Part shown: positions 24,538-33,518 of the stretch, piece after piece
How the letters are laid out: each line of letters starts with the position of its first letter
Numbering within the stretch: position 1 is the first letter of the stretch
Assembly: GCF_002093975.1 (NCBI RefSeq)
Contig: NZ_KZ084338.1
Coordinates: forward strand, 8,852-68,527
Length of the DNA stretch: 59,676 bases
Direction of reading: 5' to 3'
DNA from: Thermoactinospora rubra
GTDB lineage: Bacteria; Actinomycetota; Actinomycetes; Streptosporangiales; Streptosporangiaceae
Translations under genes and position numbers: made by a program
Notes under the pieces: generated by a model
What the model saw: the letters and a program-made list of their open reading frames with translations, nothing else
Databases searched by the model: none
Told to the model about the DNA's origin: nothing

Positions 24538-26358
24538 ATGTGGTTTCATGCCGCAGGGCGGGCGCTGTCGCTCGCCCGGCACGCCGCTCCGGCGCAGGTC
24601 GCCGCCTACCTGGGTCTGTCCCTTCTGGGAGGGTTCGCCCCACCGGCGGCCGCGTGGCTCACCAAGTTCGTGATCGACCGGCTGGCGGCCGGATCGGTGC
24701 GGTGGGTGGAGGTGGTGGGACTGGCCACCGCTCTGGCCACCCTCGGGGTCGCCACCGCGGCGCTGCCGCATGCCGTCCGTTACCTGCGGGCCGAGACCGA
24801 CCGCCGGGTAGCCCTGCTCGCCACCTCGCGGCTTTACGCCGCGGTGGACCGTTTCGTCGGGCTCGGCCGTTTCGAGGACCCGATCTTCCTGGACCGCCTG
24901 CAGATCGCCCGGTCCAGCGGGGTCGCCGGTCCCGGGTCGGTGGTGGACGGAGGGCTCGGCGTGATCCAGGCAGGGCTGACGGTCACGGCCTTCGCCGGCA
25001 CCCTGTTCCTGCTCGGCCCCTGGGTGGCGGGGGCGGTGCTGCTGGCCGCCGTACCGGCCCTGCTGGCCGAGCTCGCGCTGAGCCGGCGGCGGGCGGCGAT
25101 GGTGGCCCGGACCGGCCAGGCCGAGAGGCGGGAGATGTTCTACTCCGGCCTGCTGACCAGCGCGCAGGCCGCCAAGGAGTTGCGCCTGTTCGGCGCCGGC
25201 CCCTATCTGTGGCGGCGCATGGCCGCGGAGATCAGGACGATCAACGACGCGCACCGCCGGATCGACCGGCGGCAGCTGGCCGCCCAGGGCGGGCTTGCGG
25301 TGCTCGGCGCGGCGGTGGCGGGCGGCCTGCTGCTGTGGGCGGTGCGTTCCGCGGCGAGTGGTGTGCTGACCGTCGGCGACGTGGCGCTCGTGGTCGCCGC
25401 GGTCGGCTCGGTGCAGGGCGCCCTGGCAAGCATGATCACCGAGGCTGTGTCCGTGCACCAGGCACTGGCGCTGTTCGGTCACTACCTGGCCGTCGTCGAC
25501 GCCGGGCCCGACCTGCCCGTCCGTCCCGAGCCACTGCCGACGCCGCCGTTGCGCAGGGGTATCGAGCTGCGCGAGGTGTGGTTCCGCTATGCCGACGATC
25601 AGCCGTGGGTGCTGCGCGGGGTGAACCTCGTGCTCCCGGCCGGATGCTCGACCGCCGTGGTCGGGCTCAACGGCGCCGGGAAGACCACGCTGATCAAGCT
25701 GCTGTGCCGTCTGTACGACCCGACCCGCGGGGCGATCCTGTGGGACGGCGTCGATCTGCGCGACCTCGACCCCGCAGAGCTGAGACGCCGCATCCGCGCC
25801 GTCTTCCAGGACGCGACCTCCTACGACCTCACGGCCAGGGAGAACATCGCCCTCGGCGATCTGACGGCCCTGCAGGATCTCCCACGGATCGAGGAGGCGG
25901 CACGCCAGGCCGGTGTACACGACGTCCTGGTCGGCCTGCCGCGCGGCTATGAGACGCTGCTGACCCGCATCTTCTTCTCCGAGGCCGACCGGGCCGACCC
26001 GGACACCGGAGTGGTTCTGTCCGGCGGGCAGTGGCAGCGGCTGGCGATCGCCCGTGGCCTCGTGCTGGACCGCCCCGACCTTCTCGTGCTGGACGAGCCG
26101 AGCTCCGCCTTGGACGCGCAGGCCGAACACGAGGTGCACGCCCGGCTCCGTGAGCACCGGCACGGGCTGACCAGCGTGCTGATCTCGCACCGGCTGGGCG
26201 TGGTGCGCGAAGCCGACATGATCGTCGTGCTGTCCGACGGGCAGATCGCCGAGCGCGGCACCCACGAGGAACTGATGGCGCTCGGCGGTGCCTACGCCCG
26301 GCTCTTCACCCTGCAGGCGGCCGGTTACCGCGCCCCCGAACCGGAGGAGGTCGCATGA
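24538..26358 (+). CDS. ABC transporter, fused permease and ATPase (peptide exporter type)
   Basis: The 606-residue product has an N-terminal six-TM exporter domain and a C-terminal ATPase: Walker A VGLNGAGKTTL near residue 380, signature LSGGQWQRLAIARG and Walker B LLVLDEPSSALDA. It lacks an N-terminal C39 peptidase domain, in keeping with a separate processing enzyme encoded next. The gene follows the thioredoxin gene by 9 nt. Its cargo is probably the Cys-rich peptide. Confidence 0.9.
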   Translation: MWFHAAGRALSLARHAAPAQVAAYLGLSLLGGFAPPAAAWLTKFVIDRLAAGSVRWVEVVGLATALATLGVATAALPHAVRYLRAETDRRVALLATSRLYAAVDRFVGLGRFEDPIFLDRLQIARSSGVAGPGSVVDGGLGVIQAGLTVTAFAGTLFLLGPWVAGAVLLAAVPALLAELALSRRRAAMVARTGQAERREMFYSGLLTSAQAAKELRLFGAGPYLWRRMAAEIRTINDAHRRIDRRQLAAQGGLAVLGAAVAGGLLLWAVRSAASGVLTVGDVALVVAAVGSVQGALASMITEAVSVHQALALFGHYLAVVDAGPDLPVRPEPLPTPPLRRGIELREVWFRYADDQPWVLRGVNLVLPAGCSTAVVGLNGAGKTTLIKLLCRLYDPTRGAILWDGVDLRDLDPAELRRRIRAVFQDATSYDLTARENIALGDLTALQDLPRIEEAARQAGVHDVLVGLPRGYETLLTRIFFSEADRADPDTGVVLSGGQWQRLAIARGLVLDRPDLLVLDEPSSALDAQAEHEVHARLREHRHGLTSVLISHRLGVVREADMIVVLSDGQIAERGTHEELMALGGAYARLFTLQAAGYRAPEPEEVA

Positions 26359-26840
26359 TCGCCGTTCTGGCCGGTGCCGGCGGGCTGCTGCTCGCCGCCG
26401 CGACCTGTCTCGCCGTGCTCCGCCGGAGGTTCGTCGTGGTGTCGGTCAGCGGAGCCAGTATGATGCCGGCCCTGCGGCACGGCGAACGGGTGCTGGTGCG
26501 CCGGGTGCCGGGGGAAAGGCTGCGCCGCGGCGATGTCGTGGTGCTCCGGGAGCCGGGGCCGTGCCGGCCTGCCCGCCCGGCCGGCACCCGACGTTCCCCG
26601 TGGGTGATCAAACGGGTCGCCGCCGTGCCGGGCGACACCGAGCCGTCGTTCCTGCCCACCTGGGACCGGCGGCCCGGCGGTGTCGTCGCGCCGGGCCATG
26701 TCATCGTCCTGGGCGACAACACCGACTTCAGCCGGGACTCCCGCCATTTCGGCGCCGTGCCGGCCGACCGGGTGCTCGGCGTGGTGCTGCGCCGGCTCGG
26801 CGGTGGGAAACCGTCATCCGGCCCGCCACCACCGCGCTGA
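26355..26840 (+). CDS. S26-family signal peptidase
   Basis: The 161-residue product has an N-terminal TM and the type I signal peptidase boxes: SVSGASMMPAL with the catalytic Ser near residue 35, VIKRVAAVPGD with the Lys base near 96, and VLGDNTDFSRDSR. Its ATG overlaps the exporter stop (ATGA). It is a dedicated enzyme in the operon, likely to cut the peptide precursor at an AxA site outside the cell. Confidence 0.9.
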   Translation: MIAVLAGAGGLLLAAATCLAVLRRRFVVVSVSGASMMPALRHGERVLVRRVPGERLRRGDVVVLREPGPCRPARPAGTRRSPWVIKRVAAVPGDTEPSFLPTWDRRPGGVVAPGHVIVLGDNTDFSRDSRHFGAVPADRVLGVVLRRLGGGKPSSGPPPPR

Positions 26841-26881
26841 AGCGGCGGCGTCCGCGGCACTCCCGGGGCCCGGGTTTTCCG

Positions 26882-29086
26882 TCAGCTGCGGGCCAGGCGG
26901 TGGGTGAGCCCGGTGTGCCGCCGCCCGGCGCCCTTGGCCCGTACGGCCTGGGCCAGCGCCCGCCGCGAGCCGACGATGACCACCAGCTTCTTGGCGCGGG
27001 TGATGGCGGTGTAGAGCAGGTTGCGCTGCAGCATCATCCACGCGCTGGTGGCCAGCGGGATGACCACGGCGGGGTACTCGCTGCCCTGGGAGCGGTGGAT
27101 GGACACCGCATAGGCGTGGGCCAGCTCATCGAGCTCGTCGAAGGCGTACTCGACGGTCTCCTCCTCGTCGGTGAGGACCGTCAGCTTGCTCTCCTCCGGC
27201 TGCAGGCCGGTCACCACGCCCACGGTGCCGTTGAAGACGTTCTTGTCGTAGTTGTTGCGCAGCTGGGTGACCTTGTCGCCGACGCGGAAGCCCCGCCCGC
27301 CGTAGCGGCGCTCGGGCAGGCCCTCCCGGGCGGGGGTGAGGGCCTCCTGCAGGGCCTGGTTGAGCGCCCCGGCCCCGGCCGCGCCGCGGTGCATGGGCGC
27401 CAGCACCTGCACGTCCCGCCGCGGGTCCAGGCCGAAGCGGCGCGGGATGCGGCGGGCCACCACATCGACGGTCAGCGCGGCGATCTCCTCCGGCTCCTCG
27501 CACGGGAACAGGAAGAAGTCGTCCATGCCCTCCAGCAGCGGATGCCTGCCCTGGTTGACGCGGTGGGCGTTGACCACCACGCCGGAGCGGGCGGCCTGGC
27601 GGAAGACCTGCGTGAGGCGGACGCGGGGGATGTCGGGGGCGGCCAGCAGGTCCTTGAGCACCTCCCCGGCGCCCACGCTGGGCAGCTGGTCGACATCGCC
27701 CACCAGCAGCAGGTGCGCGCCGGGCGGGACGGCCTTGACGAGCTTGTTGGCCAGCAGCAGATCCAGCATGGACGCCTCGTCCACCACCACCAGGTCCGCA
27801 TCCAGGGGGTTGTCGCGGTCGAAGGTGGCATCCCCGCCCGGGCGCAGCTGCAGCAGCCGGTGGACGGTGACGGCCTCGTGCCCGGTCAGCTCGGCCAGGC
27901 GCTTGGCGGCCCGGCCGGTGGGCGCGGCCAGGATGACCTTGGCGCGCCGGGCGCGGGCCATGAGCACGATCGAGCGCACGGTGAAGCTCTTGCCGCAGCC
28001 CGGCCCGCCGGTCAGCACGGCGACTTTGTGGGTCAGCGCCAGCCGTACCGCCTGGCGCTGCTCGGGGGCCAGCTCGGCGCCGGTCTGGGCGGCCAGCCAC
28101 TGCTCGGCCCTGGCCCAGTCGACGTCCTGGAAGGCCTTGAGCCGGTCGTGGGGGCTGGTCAGCAGCGTCAGCAGGGAGGCGGCCAGGGCGGTCTCGGCGC
28201 GGTGGAAGGGCACCAGGTAGACGGCCGGGACGCTGCCCTGGTCGGCGGGGACGTCCTCGCGCACCACACCCTCCTCGGCCGCCAGCTGCTCCAGGCAGGA
28301 GGCGACCAGCTCGGCCGGCACGTCCAGGATCTTGGTGGCGTCGGCGACGAGGTTGGGGGCGGGCAGGAAGCAGTGGCCGTCGTCGGCCGCCTGGGACAGG
28401 GTGTAGCGCAGGCCGGCCTTGACCCGCTCAGGACTGTCGTGCGGGATGCCGACGGCCTGGGCGATGGTGTCGGCGGTCTTGAAGCCGATCCCCCACACCT
28501 CGTCGGCCAGCTTGTACGGCTGGCCGCGCACCACCGTGATGGCGGCCTCGCCGTACTGCTTGAAGATGCGCACCGCGATGGAGGTGGACACGCCCACGCC
28601 CTGGAGGAACACCATCACCTCCTTGATGATCTTCTGTTCCTCCCAGGCGGCGGCGATCATCTTGGTGCGTTTGGGGCCCAGGCCGGGCACCTCCACCAGC
28701 CGCTCGGGATGGTGTTCGATGATGTCGAGGGTGTCGGTGCCGAAGTGGGCGACGATCCGCTCGGCCATCTTGGGGCCGATCCCCTTGATCAGGCCCGAGC
28801 CCAGGTAGCGCTGGATGCCCTGGATGGTGGCCGGCAGGACGGTGGCATACGACCACACCTCGAACTGGCGGCCGTAGCGGGGATGGGAGGTCCAGCGGCC
28901 GGTCAGCCGCAGCGACTCGCCGACCTGGGCACCCAGCAGCGGCCCGACCGCGGTGACCAGCTCGGCGGAGGAGCGTTCGGTGGCCACGCGGGCGATGGTG
29001 TAGCCGGTCTCCTCCGACTGGAAGGTGATGCGTTCAAGCACTCCGAGCAAAGTCGTCGTCGCAACCCCGGACACACCCTGCTCCAC
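26882..29086 (-). CDS. recD2: RecD2-like ATP-dependent helicase
   Basis: The product of about 734 residues has an N-terminal OB-like region, two helix-hairpin-helix motifs (GSGLIKGIGPKMAERI, LVEVPGLGPKRTKMI) and a superfamily I helicase core: Walker A LTGGPGCGKSFT, Walker B VVVDEASMLD, motif GDVDQLPSVG and SIHRSQGSEYP. RecD2 is a 5'-3' helicase outside RecBCD. GTG 29086 follows GAGGAG; a TTG at 29125 would add 13 residues. Confidence 0.92.
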   Translation of the reverse strand: MEQGVSGVATTTLLGVLERITFQSEETGYTIARVATERSSAELVTAVGPLLGAQVGESLRLTGRWTSHPRYGRQFEVWSYATVLPATIQGIQRYLGSGLIKGIGPKMAERIVAHFGTDTLDIIEHHPERLVEVPGLGPKRTKMIAAAWEEQKIIKEVMVFLQGVGVSTSIAVRIFKQYGEAAITVVRGQPYKLADEVWGIGFKTADTIAQAVGIPHDSPERVKAGLRYTLSQAADDGHCFLPAPNLVADATKILDVPAELVASCLEQLAAEEGVVREDVPADQGSVPAVYLVPFHRAETALAASLLTLLTSPHDRLKAFQDVDWARAEQWLAAQTGAELAPEQRQAVRLALTHKVAVLTGGPGCGKSFTVRSIVLMARARRAKVILAAPTGRAAKRLAELTGHEAVTVHRLLQLRPGGDATFDRDNPLDADLVVVDEASMLDLLLANKLVKAVPPGAHLLLVGDVDQLPSVGAGEVLKDLLAAPDIPRVRLTQVFRQAARSGVVVNAHRVNQGRHPLLEGMDDFFLFPCEEPEEIAALTVDVVARRIPRRFGLDPRRDVQVLAPMHRGAAGAGALNQALQEALTPAREGLPERRYGGRGFRVGDKVTQLRNNYDKNVFNGTVGVVTGLQPEESKLTVLTDEEETVEYAFDELDELAHAYAVSIHRSQGSEYPAVVIPLATSAWMMLQRNLLYTAITRAKKLVVIVGSRRALAQAVRAKGAGRRHTGLTHRLARS

Positions 29087-29194
29087 GGCCACTCCTCGCG
29101 ACAGCTTGCCGGCGATCTCACTCAACCACCGCTCGCCCCCTGCCGGGAAAGCCTACGGCGCTCCAGCGGCTCACGGCGCCCCCGCCCGGCGGGG

Positions 29195-29854
29195 TCATCC
29201 GCCGTCGAGATCGGCCGGTTGCGCGGCCGGCGCGAGCTGCAGCGGCGTGGCGGCCCCGCCGGCGATCTCGCGGCCATGATGCAGGGTGTAGTCCAGCTGC
29301 CTGGCCAGGCGCGGCAGGGTCGCCGGAGGCAGGTACGCATCGGCGCCGGCCTCCAGCAGTCGCCGGACCGGGCCGTGGTACTGCACGCCTAGCTCGTGGT
29401 CCTCGATCTCGGTGACGATGAGGCGAGCCTTGGGGAACGCCGCGCGGAGCGACTCGATCAGCTGCGGGCTGACCGCGGGCACCAGCAGCACATCGGCGGT
29501 CGCGGGAGCCGCGTGCATGTCGAGCACCACATAGTCCGGGCCGAGCTGGTCCGACAGCGCCACCCGGGCCGCGGCCGACAGCTTCATCGCGGTGGCCACC
29601 ACGGTGACGCCGTCGTAGTCGATCGGCGTCTGCTCCTCGGCCGCCTCTGGGGTGTCGCGTTCGACGACGGCGCCGTCGACCACTTCGACGGTGCTGGAGA
29701 TCGTCGCGATCGACGCGCCCTCGCGCGCGAGGACCAGGTTCTCCCCGGGCGCGAGGGCGCCGATGAGCGCCACGACGTCGTCGGGAAGGCGGGCCACGTC
29801 GAGGGTCAGGTCGATGCGCTGGCCGGAGCGGGCGGCGCGCTTGCGGGTCACCAT
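29195..29854 (-). CDS. Conserved protein of unknown function
   Basis: The 219-residue product opens with a Phd-antitoxin-like stretch (LPDDVVALIGALAPGENLVL) followed by a receiver-like alpha/beta domain (YVVLDMHAAPATADVLLVP). No catalytic motif is evident. I cannot name a function. ATG 29854 overlaps the 3' end of the P-loop remnant. Confidence 0.55.
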   Translation of the reverse strand: MVTRKRAARSGQRIDLTLDVARLPDDVVALIGALAPGENLVLAREGASIATISSTVEVVDGAVVERDTPEAAEEQTPIDYDGVTVVATAMKLSAAARVALSDQLGPDYVVLDMHAAPATADVLLVPAVSPQLIESLRAAFPKARLIVTEIEDHELGVQYHGPVRRLLEAGADAYLPPATLPRLARQLDYTLHHGREIAGGAATPLQLAPAAQPADLDGG

Positions 29855-29937
29855 GCCGAAGACACGCCCACGGCGGCGGCCGGCATGGGGAAGGTCGCCT
29901 TGCCCGCGCCGAAGGAGCCGTTCAACCAGATGATCAC
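29848..29937 (-). pseudogene. P-loop ATPase/kinase remnant (29 residues)
   Basis: It reads VIIWLNGSFGAGKATF, a P-loop opening typical of small actinobacterial nucleotide kinases, and then stops. GAAGGGA upstream still provides a ribosome site. The usual GKT is GKA, so even the P-loop is altered. Confidence 0.65.
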
Positions 29938-30090
29938 ATGAGTCCCTTCCGAGGCCTGTGCTCTTGTTGGATGCGGATGCACGATCAATGGTTCGAGGCC
30001 GTGCCGAAATGGCGTGCGCCGCGGGGACTGGCCCGCGCGTGGCAGGGTGGTCGTGGAGACCGCCCGAAAGGACCCGCCGGGGAGAGGCTC

Positions 30091-31137
30091 GTGCCGCGAG
30101 TTGCGATGACGCTCCAGCCCAGGACGCTCCAGCCCAGGACGCTTCAGGCCATGGCGTGCCTGGCGCTGCTGCTGGGCTGCAGCACGCCGCCGCCCCACCC
30201 GCAGGGCAGCCCGCAGCACAGCCTGCAGAACAGCCCGCCGGCCGCCCAGCCGGGTCAGACGGCCCGGCCCTCCCGCGAGCCGGTCGCCCTGGGCCCCTCC
30301 AGCGGATGCGACGCCGGCGACCCCCTCCGGCCGGGCGTCCACACCCTCACCCACGACGGGCAACCACGCCGCTACCTGCTGGCCCTGCCCCGCGCCGCCG
30401 GGCCCCGGCCGCTCGTACTGGACCTGCACGGCCTGGGCGGCACCCCCGCCCGGCAAAGCGCCTACAGCCGGCTGGCCGAGCAGGGCACCGGCCGCGGCTA
30501 CATCGTGGCCACCCCGCAGGCCTCCCCCGAGGCGATCGGCTGGGGCCTGCCCGGCCTGTTCGGGCCCGACGACGCCGGCTTCCTCGGCGCGCTGCTCGAT
30601 GAGCTGGAGCGGCGGCTGTGCGTCGACACCAGGCGCGAGTTCGCCGCCGGCATGTCGATGGGCGCCGGCATGGCCACCGGCCTGATCTGCGGCCTGGACG
30701 GCAGGCTCGCCGGCGTGGCCGCGGTGGCCGGGCTGAACATCGTCCCGCCGTGCGAGCGGGCCGGCCCGGCCACGATCGTGGCCTTCCACGGCACCGCCGA
30801 CCGCATCGTCCCCTACGACAGCGGCCACCCCTTCCAAGACCAGCGGGGCCGGCTGCGCGCCCTGGCCGACCTGATCACCCTGCCGCCGGTGGAGGACACC
30901 TTCCGCCGCTGGGCACAGATCTTCCGCTGCCGCCGCGATGTGGCCGCCGCCCAGGGCCAGGTCCGGGTGCGCGAGTGGCGCTCGTGCGCCGGCGGGGCCG
31001 TGCTGCGCCTGTACACGGTGCGCGGCGGCGGCCACACCTGGCCCGGCGCGGTGCCGATCGGCCGGCTGGGCCGTACCGACCCCCTGGGTGCCACCGCGCT
31101 GATCCTGGACGCCTTCGACGCCGCCGCCAGGCGCTAG
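30091..31137 (+). CDS. LpqC/PHB-depolymerase-like esterase lipoprotein
   Basis: The 348-residue product has a lipobox LLLGC near residue 30 and an esterase fold: oxyanion LDLHGLGG, nucleophile Ser in AGMSMGAGMA, Asp in HGTADRIVPY and His in RGGGHTWPG. Relatives are feruloyl esterases and polyhydroxybutyrate depolymerases; the substrate is not shown. GTG 30091 follows GGGGAGAGG. Its stop overlaps the opposite gene's stop (CTAG). Confidence 0.88.
   Translation: MPRVAMTLQPRTLQPRTLQAMACLALLLGCSTPPPHPQGSPQHSLQNSPPAAQPGQTARPSREPVALGPSSGCDAGDPLRPGVHTLTHDGQPRRYLLALPRAAGPRPLVLDLHGLGGTPARQSAYSRLAEQGTGRGYIVATPQASPEAIGWGLPGLFGPDDAGFLGALLDELERRLCVDTRREFAAGMSMGAGMATGLICGLDGRLAGVAAVAGLNIVPPCERAGPATIVAFHGTADRIVPYDSGHPFQDQRGRLRALADLITLPPVEDTFRRWAQIFRCRRDVAAAQGQVRVREWRSCAGGAVLRLYTVRGGGHTWPGAVPIGRLGRTDPLGATALILDAFDAAARR
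30109..30138 (+). repeat. Two tandem 15-bp repeats in a signal-peptide region
   Basis: The unit ACGCTCCAGCCCAGG occurs twice, with a diverged third partial copy, and encodes TLQPR-TLQPR before the hydrophobic stretch of the lipoprotein gene. Confidence 0.6.
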
Positions 31138-31574
31138 CCCGACGCCAGGCGGGCCAGCGTGCGCAGCGAGCGGACCAGCAGCACCCGCATCACGGGGCGG
31201 ACCAGCGCCCATGCGGCCCGGCCCACCGGCCCCAGCGGCAGGCGCAGCTCCTCGGCCCACACGACGCGGCTGCCCCCGCCCGGCAACGGCCGGACCCGGA
31301 TCGCGCCCCGGCCGCGCACCACCCGGCCGGTGTGCAAGACCTCCACCCGCTCCGGCGGCTCCCACCGGGTGATCACCATCGTGTCCAGGAACCCCAGCCG
31401 CCCCCAGCCGGAGAAGGCCTCCAGGCGGCTGCCGACGCTGCGCCCGTCACCTTCGGTGACCCTCGCCGCAGTCAGGACCATCCACTCACCATGCCGGGGC
31501 CAGTCGGTGAGCACCGCGAAGACCCGCTCGGGCGGCGCCGGGCTCTGCACCGCCGCGCCGATATAGGCTCTCAC
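31134..31574 (-). CDS. SRPBCC/polyketide cyclase-like protein
   Basis: The 146-residue product has the START-like fold: an opening GAAVQSPAPPERVFAVLTD, a middle sheet and a C-terminal helix (LRTLARL). Such proteins bind hydrophobic ligands. GTGA overlap couples it to the glycosylase-like gene upstream. Confidence 0.82.
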   Translation of the reverse strand: MRAYIGAAVQSPAPPERVFAVLTDWPRHGEWMVLTAARVTEGDGRSVGSRLEAFSGWGRLGFLDTMVITRWEPPERVEVLHTGRVVRGRGAIRVRPLPGGGSRVVWAEELRLPLGPVGRAAWALVRPVMRVLLVRSLRTLARLASG

Positions 31575-32365
31575 GCCAGCCCCTCGATCCGGTGCGGCCT
31601 GCCCGGCTCGGCGAACTCGGCCAGCGCCGCCGCCTCCGCGGCGATCTCCTCGACCACGGCCGGCGGCTGCGGCGCGAACAGCTCGATGCGCACCCTCGCC
31701 TTGTCCCGCCGCCACACGCCCCGCACGAACCCGTCCACCAAGACGGTGCCCAGCACCTGGCCGTTGACGGTGATGACACGCCTGCGATGCTCCTCGCTGA
31801 TGATGCGGGTGCGGTCGGCGTGGCTGAGCAGCAGGTTGTCGAACGGCGCCAGCAGCCGCACCGGAGCCGGGCCGTCCTCGCCCGGCCGCGGCGCCTCGGG
31901 AAGGTCCAGCAGCTCGCCGCCGTGCTCGTCGGTGAGGGACACCAGCCGCGGCCGCAGCCGCTCGACGACCTCGCGCAGCCCGGTCAGGCCGCTCCAGGTC
32001 TGCAGGTCGGCGACGCTGGCGGGCCCGAAGGCGGCCAGGTAGCGCGTCAGCACCGGCTGCACGAGCGGGCGCACCGTCAGGCAGTCCTCGGCGCTGACCA
32101 GGTGGACCGTGCCGCGCATGAGCACGATCCGCACCGCCCGCCGTTCCACCAGCAAATCGGCGAGCTCGGCGGGCCGGAACCCGGCCAGGCGGCACCACAG
32201 GCCGAAGTACGGCGGCTGCGGCGCCTGCGCCTGCAGGCCCACCAGGTGCTCCACCGCCCGCATGGCCGGCATCCGGTGGCGTGACAGCAGCAGCTGCCGG
32301 GCGAGGGTGGCGCGGTTGAGCGCTCTGCGGCTGATCACACGACGGCTGATCACACGGCTGACCAC
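31571..32365 (-). CDS. AlkZ/YcaQ-family winged-helix DNA glycosylase
   Basis: The 264-residue product matches the HTH_42/DUF1006 family: RHRMPAMRAVEHLVGLQAQA carries the QxQ motif used by AlkZ/YcaQ glycosylases, followed by RIVLMRGTVHLVS and FDNLLLSHADR. These enzymes excise alkylated bases or unhook cross-links, and antibiotic producers use them for self-resistance. GTG 32365 follows TAGGCT by 7 nt; its first codons sit in a short repeated stretch encoding VISRR twice. Confidence 0.82.
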   Translation of the reverse strand: MVSRVISRRVISRRALNRATLARQLLLSRHRMPAMRAVEHLVGLQAQAPQPPYFGLWCRLAGFRPAELADLLVERRAVRIVLMRGTVHLVSAEDCLTVRPLVQPVLTRYLAAFGPASVADLQTWSGLTGLREVVERLRPRLVSLTDEHGGELLDLPEAPRPGEDGPAPVRLLAPFDNLLLSHADRTRIISEEHRRRVITVNGQVLGTVLVDGFVRGVWRRDKARVRIELFAPQPPAVVEEIAAEAAALAEFAEPGRPHRIEGLA

Positions 32366-32372
32366 ACGGGCC

Positions 32373-32378
32373 AGCCTA
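32373..32378 (-). promoter_or_regulatory. -10 box TAGGCT for the glycosylase operon
   Basis: TAGGCT ends 7 nt before GTG 32365, indicating leaderless transcription of the two-gene operon. Confidence 0.5.
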
Positions 32379-32617
32379 GGCTGCCCGGCGCCTGCCGCGC
32401 CGAGCCGCGCTGTGCCGGCCCCGCGGGCCGGCACCCTCGCCGGCGTCTCAGGACTTCTCAGGGCTGATGAGCGGCTCATCCCGCCGGTCGCGACACTCAT
32501 GCCAGGTGGAACCGGGAACAGCCCATGGGATTACCGTCACCCGATGCCGAGAACGTCGCCTGAGACCGCGTCCGCAGCCGTTCCGGAGTGGACGGCGACG
32601 TCGAAGGAGACCAGACC

Positions 32618-32938
32618 ATGCCCAAGTACCTCATCCAGGCGACCTACAGCACGGAAGGACTCAAGGGACTGCTTCGTGAGGGGGGAACCCGGCGCCGCGA
32701 AGCAGTGGCCCGCACGGTGGAGAGTGTCGGCGGCCGGATCGAGAGCTTCAACTTCGCCTTCGGCGAGCGCGACGTCTACGCCATCGTCGACGTGCCCGGC
32801 AACGCCACCGCGGCCGCGCTGAGCCTGACGATCTCGGCGACCGGTGCGGTGCGGACGAATGCCGTCGTGCTGTTGACGCCGGAGGAGGTCGACGAGGCCG
32901 TGCGGCAGGAGGTGACGTACCAGCCGCCCGGCGCATGA
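32618..32938 (+). CDS. GYD domain protein
   Basis: The 106-residue product matches GYD-domain proteins: MPKYLIQATYSTEGLKGLL at the start, VGGRIESFNFAFGERDVYAI and AVVLLTPEEVDEA. The family is a small dimeric alpha/beta barrel fold of unknown role. GAAGGAG precedes ATG 32618. Confidence 0.88.
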   Translation: MPKYLIQATYSTEGLKGLLREGGTRRREAVARTVESVGGRIESFNFAFGERDVYAIVDVPGNATAAALSLTISATGAVRTNAVVLLTPEEVDEAVRQEVTYQPPGA

Positions 32939-32947
32939 CGCCGCCGT

Positions 32948-33207
32948 CTACCGGGGACTCGCCCAGACCGCCGTGACCGCCACCAGGCCCGCCATGACCA
33001 GCCCGATCAGCGGAACGGCGAAGCCGAGCAGCGAGACGCCCGCCACCACCACGGCCGCCGCCGGGAAGGCCGGCCCGCACCGGCGGGCATGCAACGCCCA
33101 CACGCTCAGCACATACAGCGCCACCGGGATGCCCACGGCCAGCCCCGCGCCCTGCGGCGGCAGGTGCGCCTGGTGGGCGGCCGAGGCGACCGCCACCCCC
33201 AGCCCGC
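32948..33207 (-). pseudogene. C-terminal end of an LtrA-like membrane protein
   Basis: The frame has three hydrophobic segments (AVGIPVALYVLSVWALH and VSLLGFAVPLIGLVMAGL) resembling the end of low-temperature-requirement A proteins. It has no start; the sequence changes abruptly near 33207 into the end of a different gene on the other strand. Confidence 0.55.
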
Positions 33208-33490
33208 CGCCTACGTCAAGGACGGCCTGGACGTGCAGGAGGAGCGGCTGCGCGCGGGCCGCGCCCCGGACGAGCCGGGCTTCGGCGAGGAGCCGCGGGA
33301 GCGGTGGGGCGTGCTCGCCGCGGGCGAGCAGACCGAGACCGTGCCCACCGAGCCCGGCTGCTACCTGGACTTCTACCGTGCGATCGCGGCCGGCGGCACG
33401 CCGGTGGATCCCGCGGGGGCGGTGGCGACGCTGGCGGTGCTGGAGGCGGCCCGCCGCTCGGCGGCCGAGCACGCGGTCGTCCGGCTGTGA
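33208..33490 (+). pseudogene. C-terminal end of a Gfo/Idh/MocA oxidoreductase
   Basis: The frame begins abruptly at AAYVKDGLDVQEERLRAG and continues with FGEEPRERWG, VPTEPGCYLDFYRAI and PVDPAGAVATLAVLEAARRS to a stop at 33490, which is the C-terminal end of this oxidoreductase family. The NAD-binding half is missing. Confidence 0.75.
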
Positions 33491-33518
33491 GCAGGCCGGG
33501 CCGGGACTCCGGGAAGCG

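Noticed and set aside
26288..29392. Plus-strand open frame of over 1,000 codons opposite the helicase
   Set aside because: Antisense to RecD2, whose motifs are complete. The frame lacks any domain.
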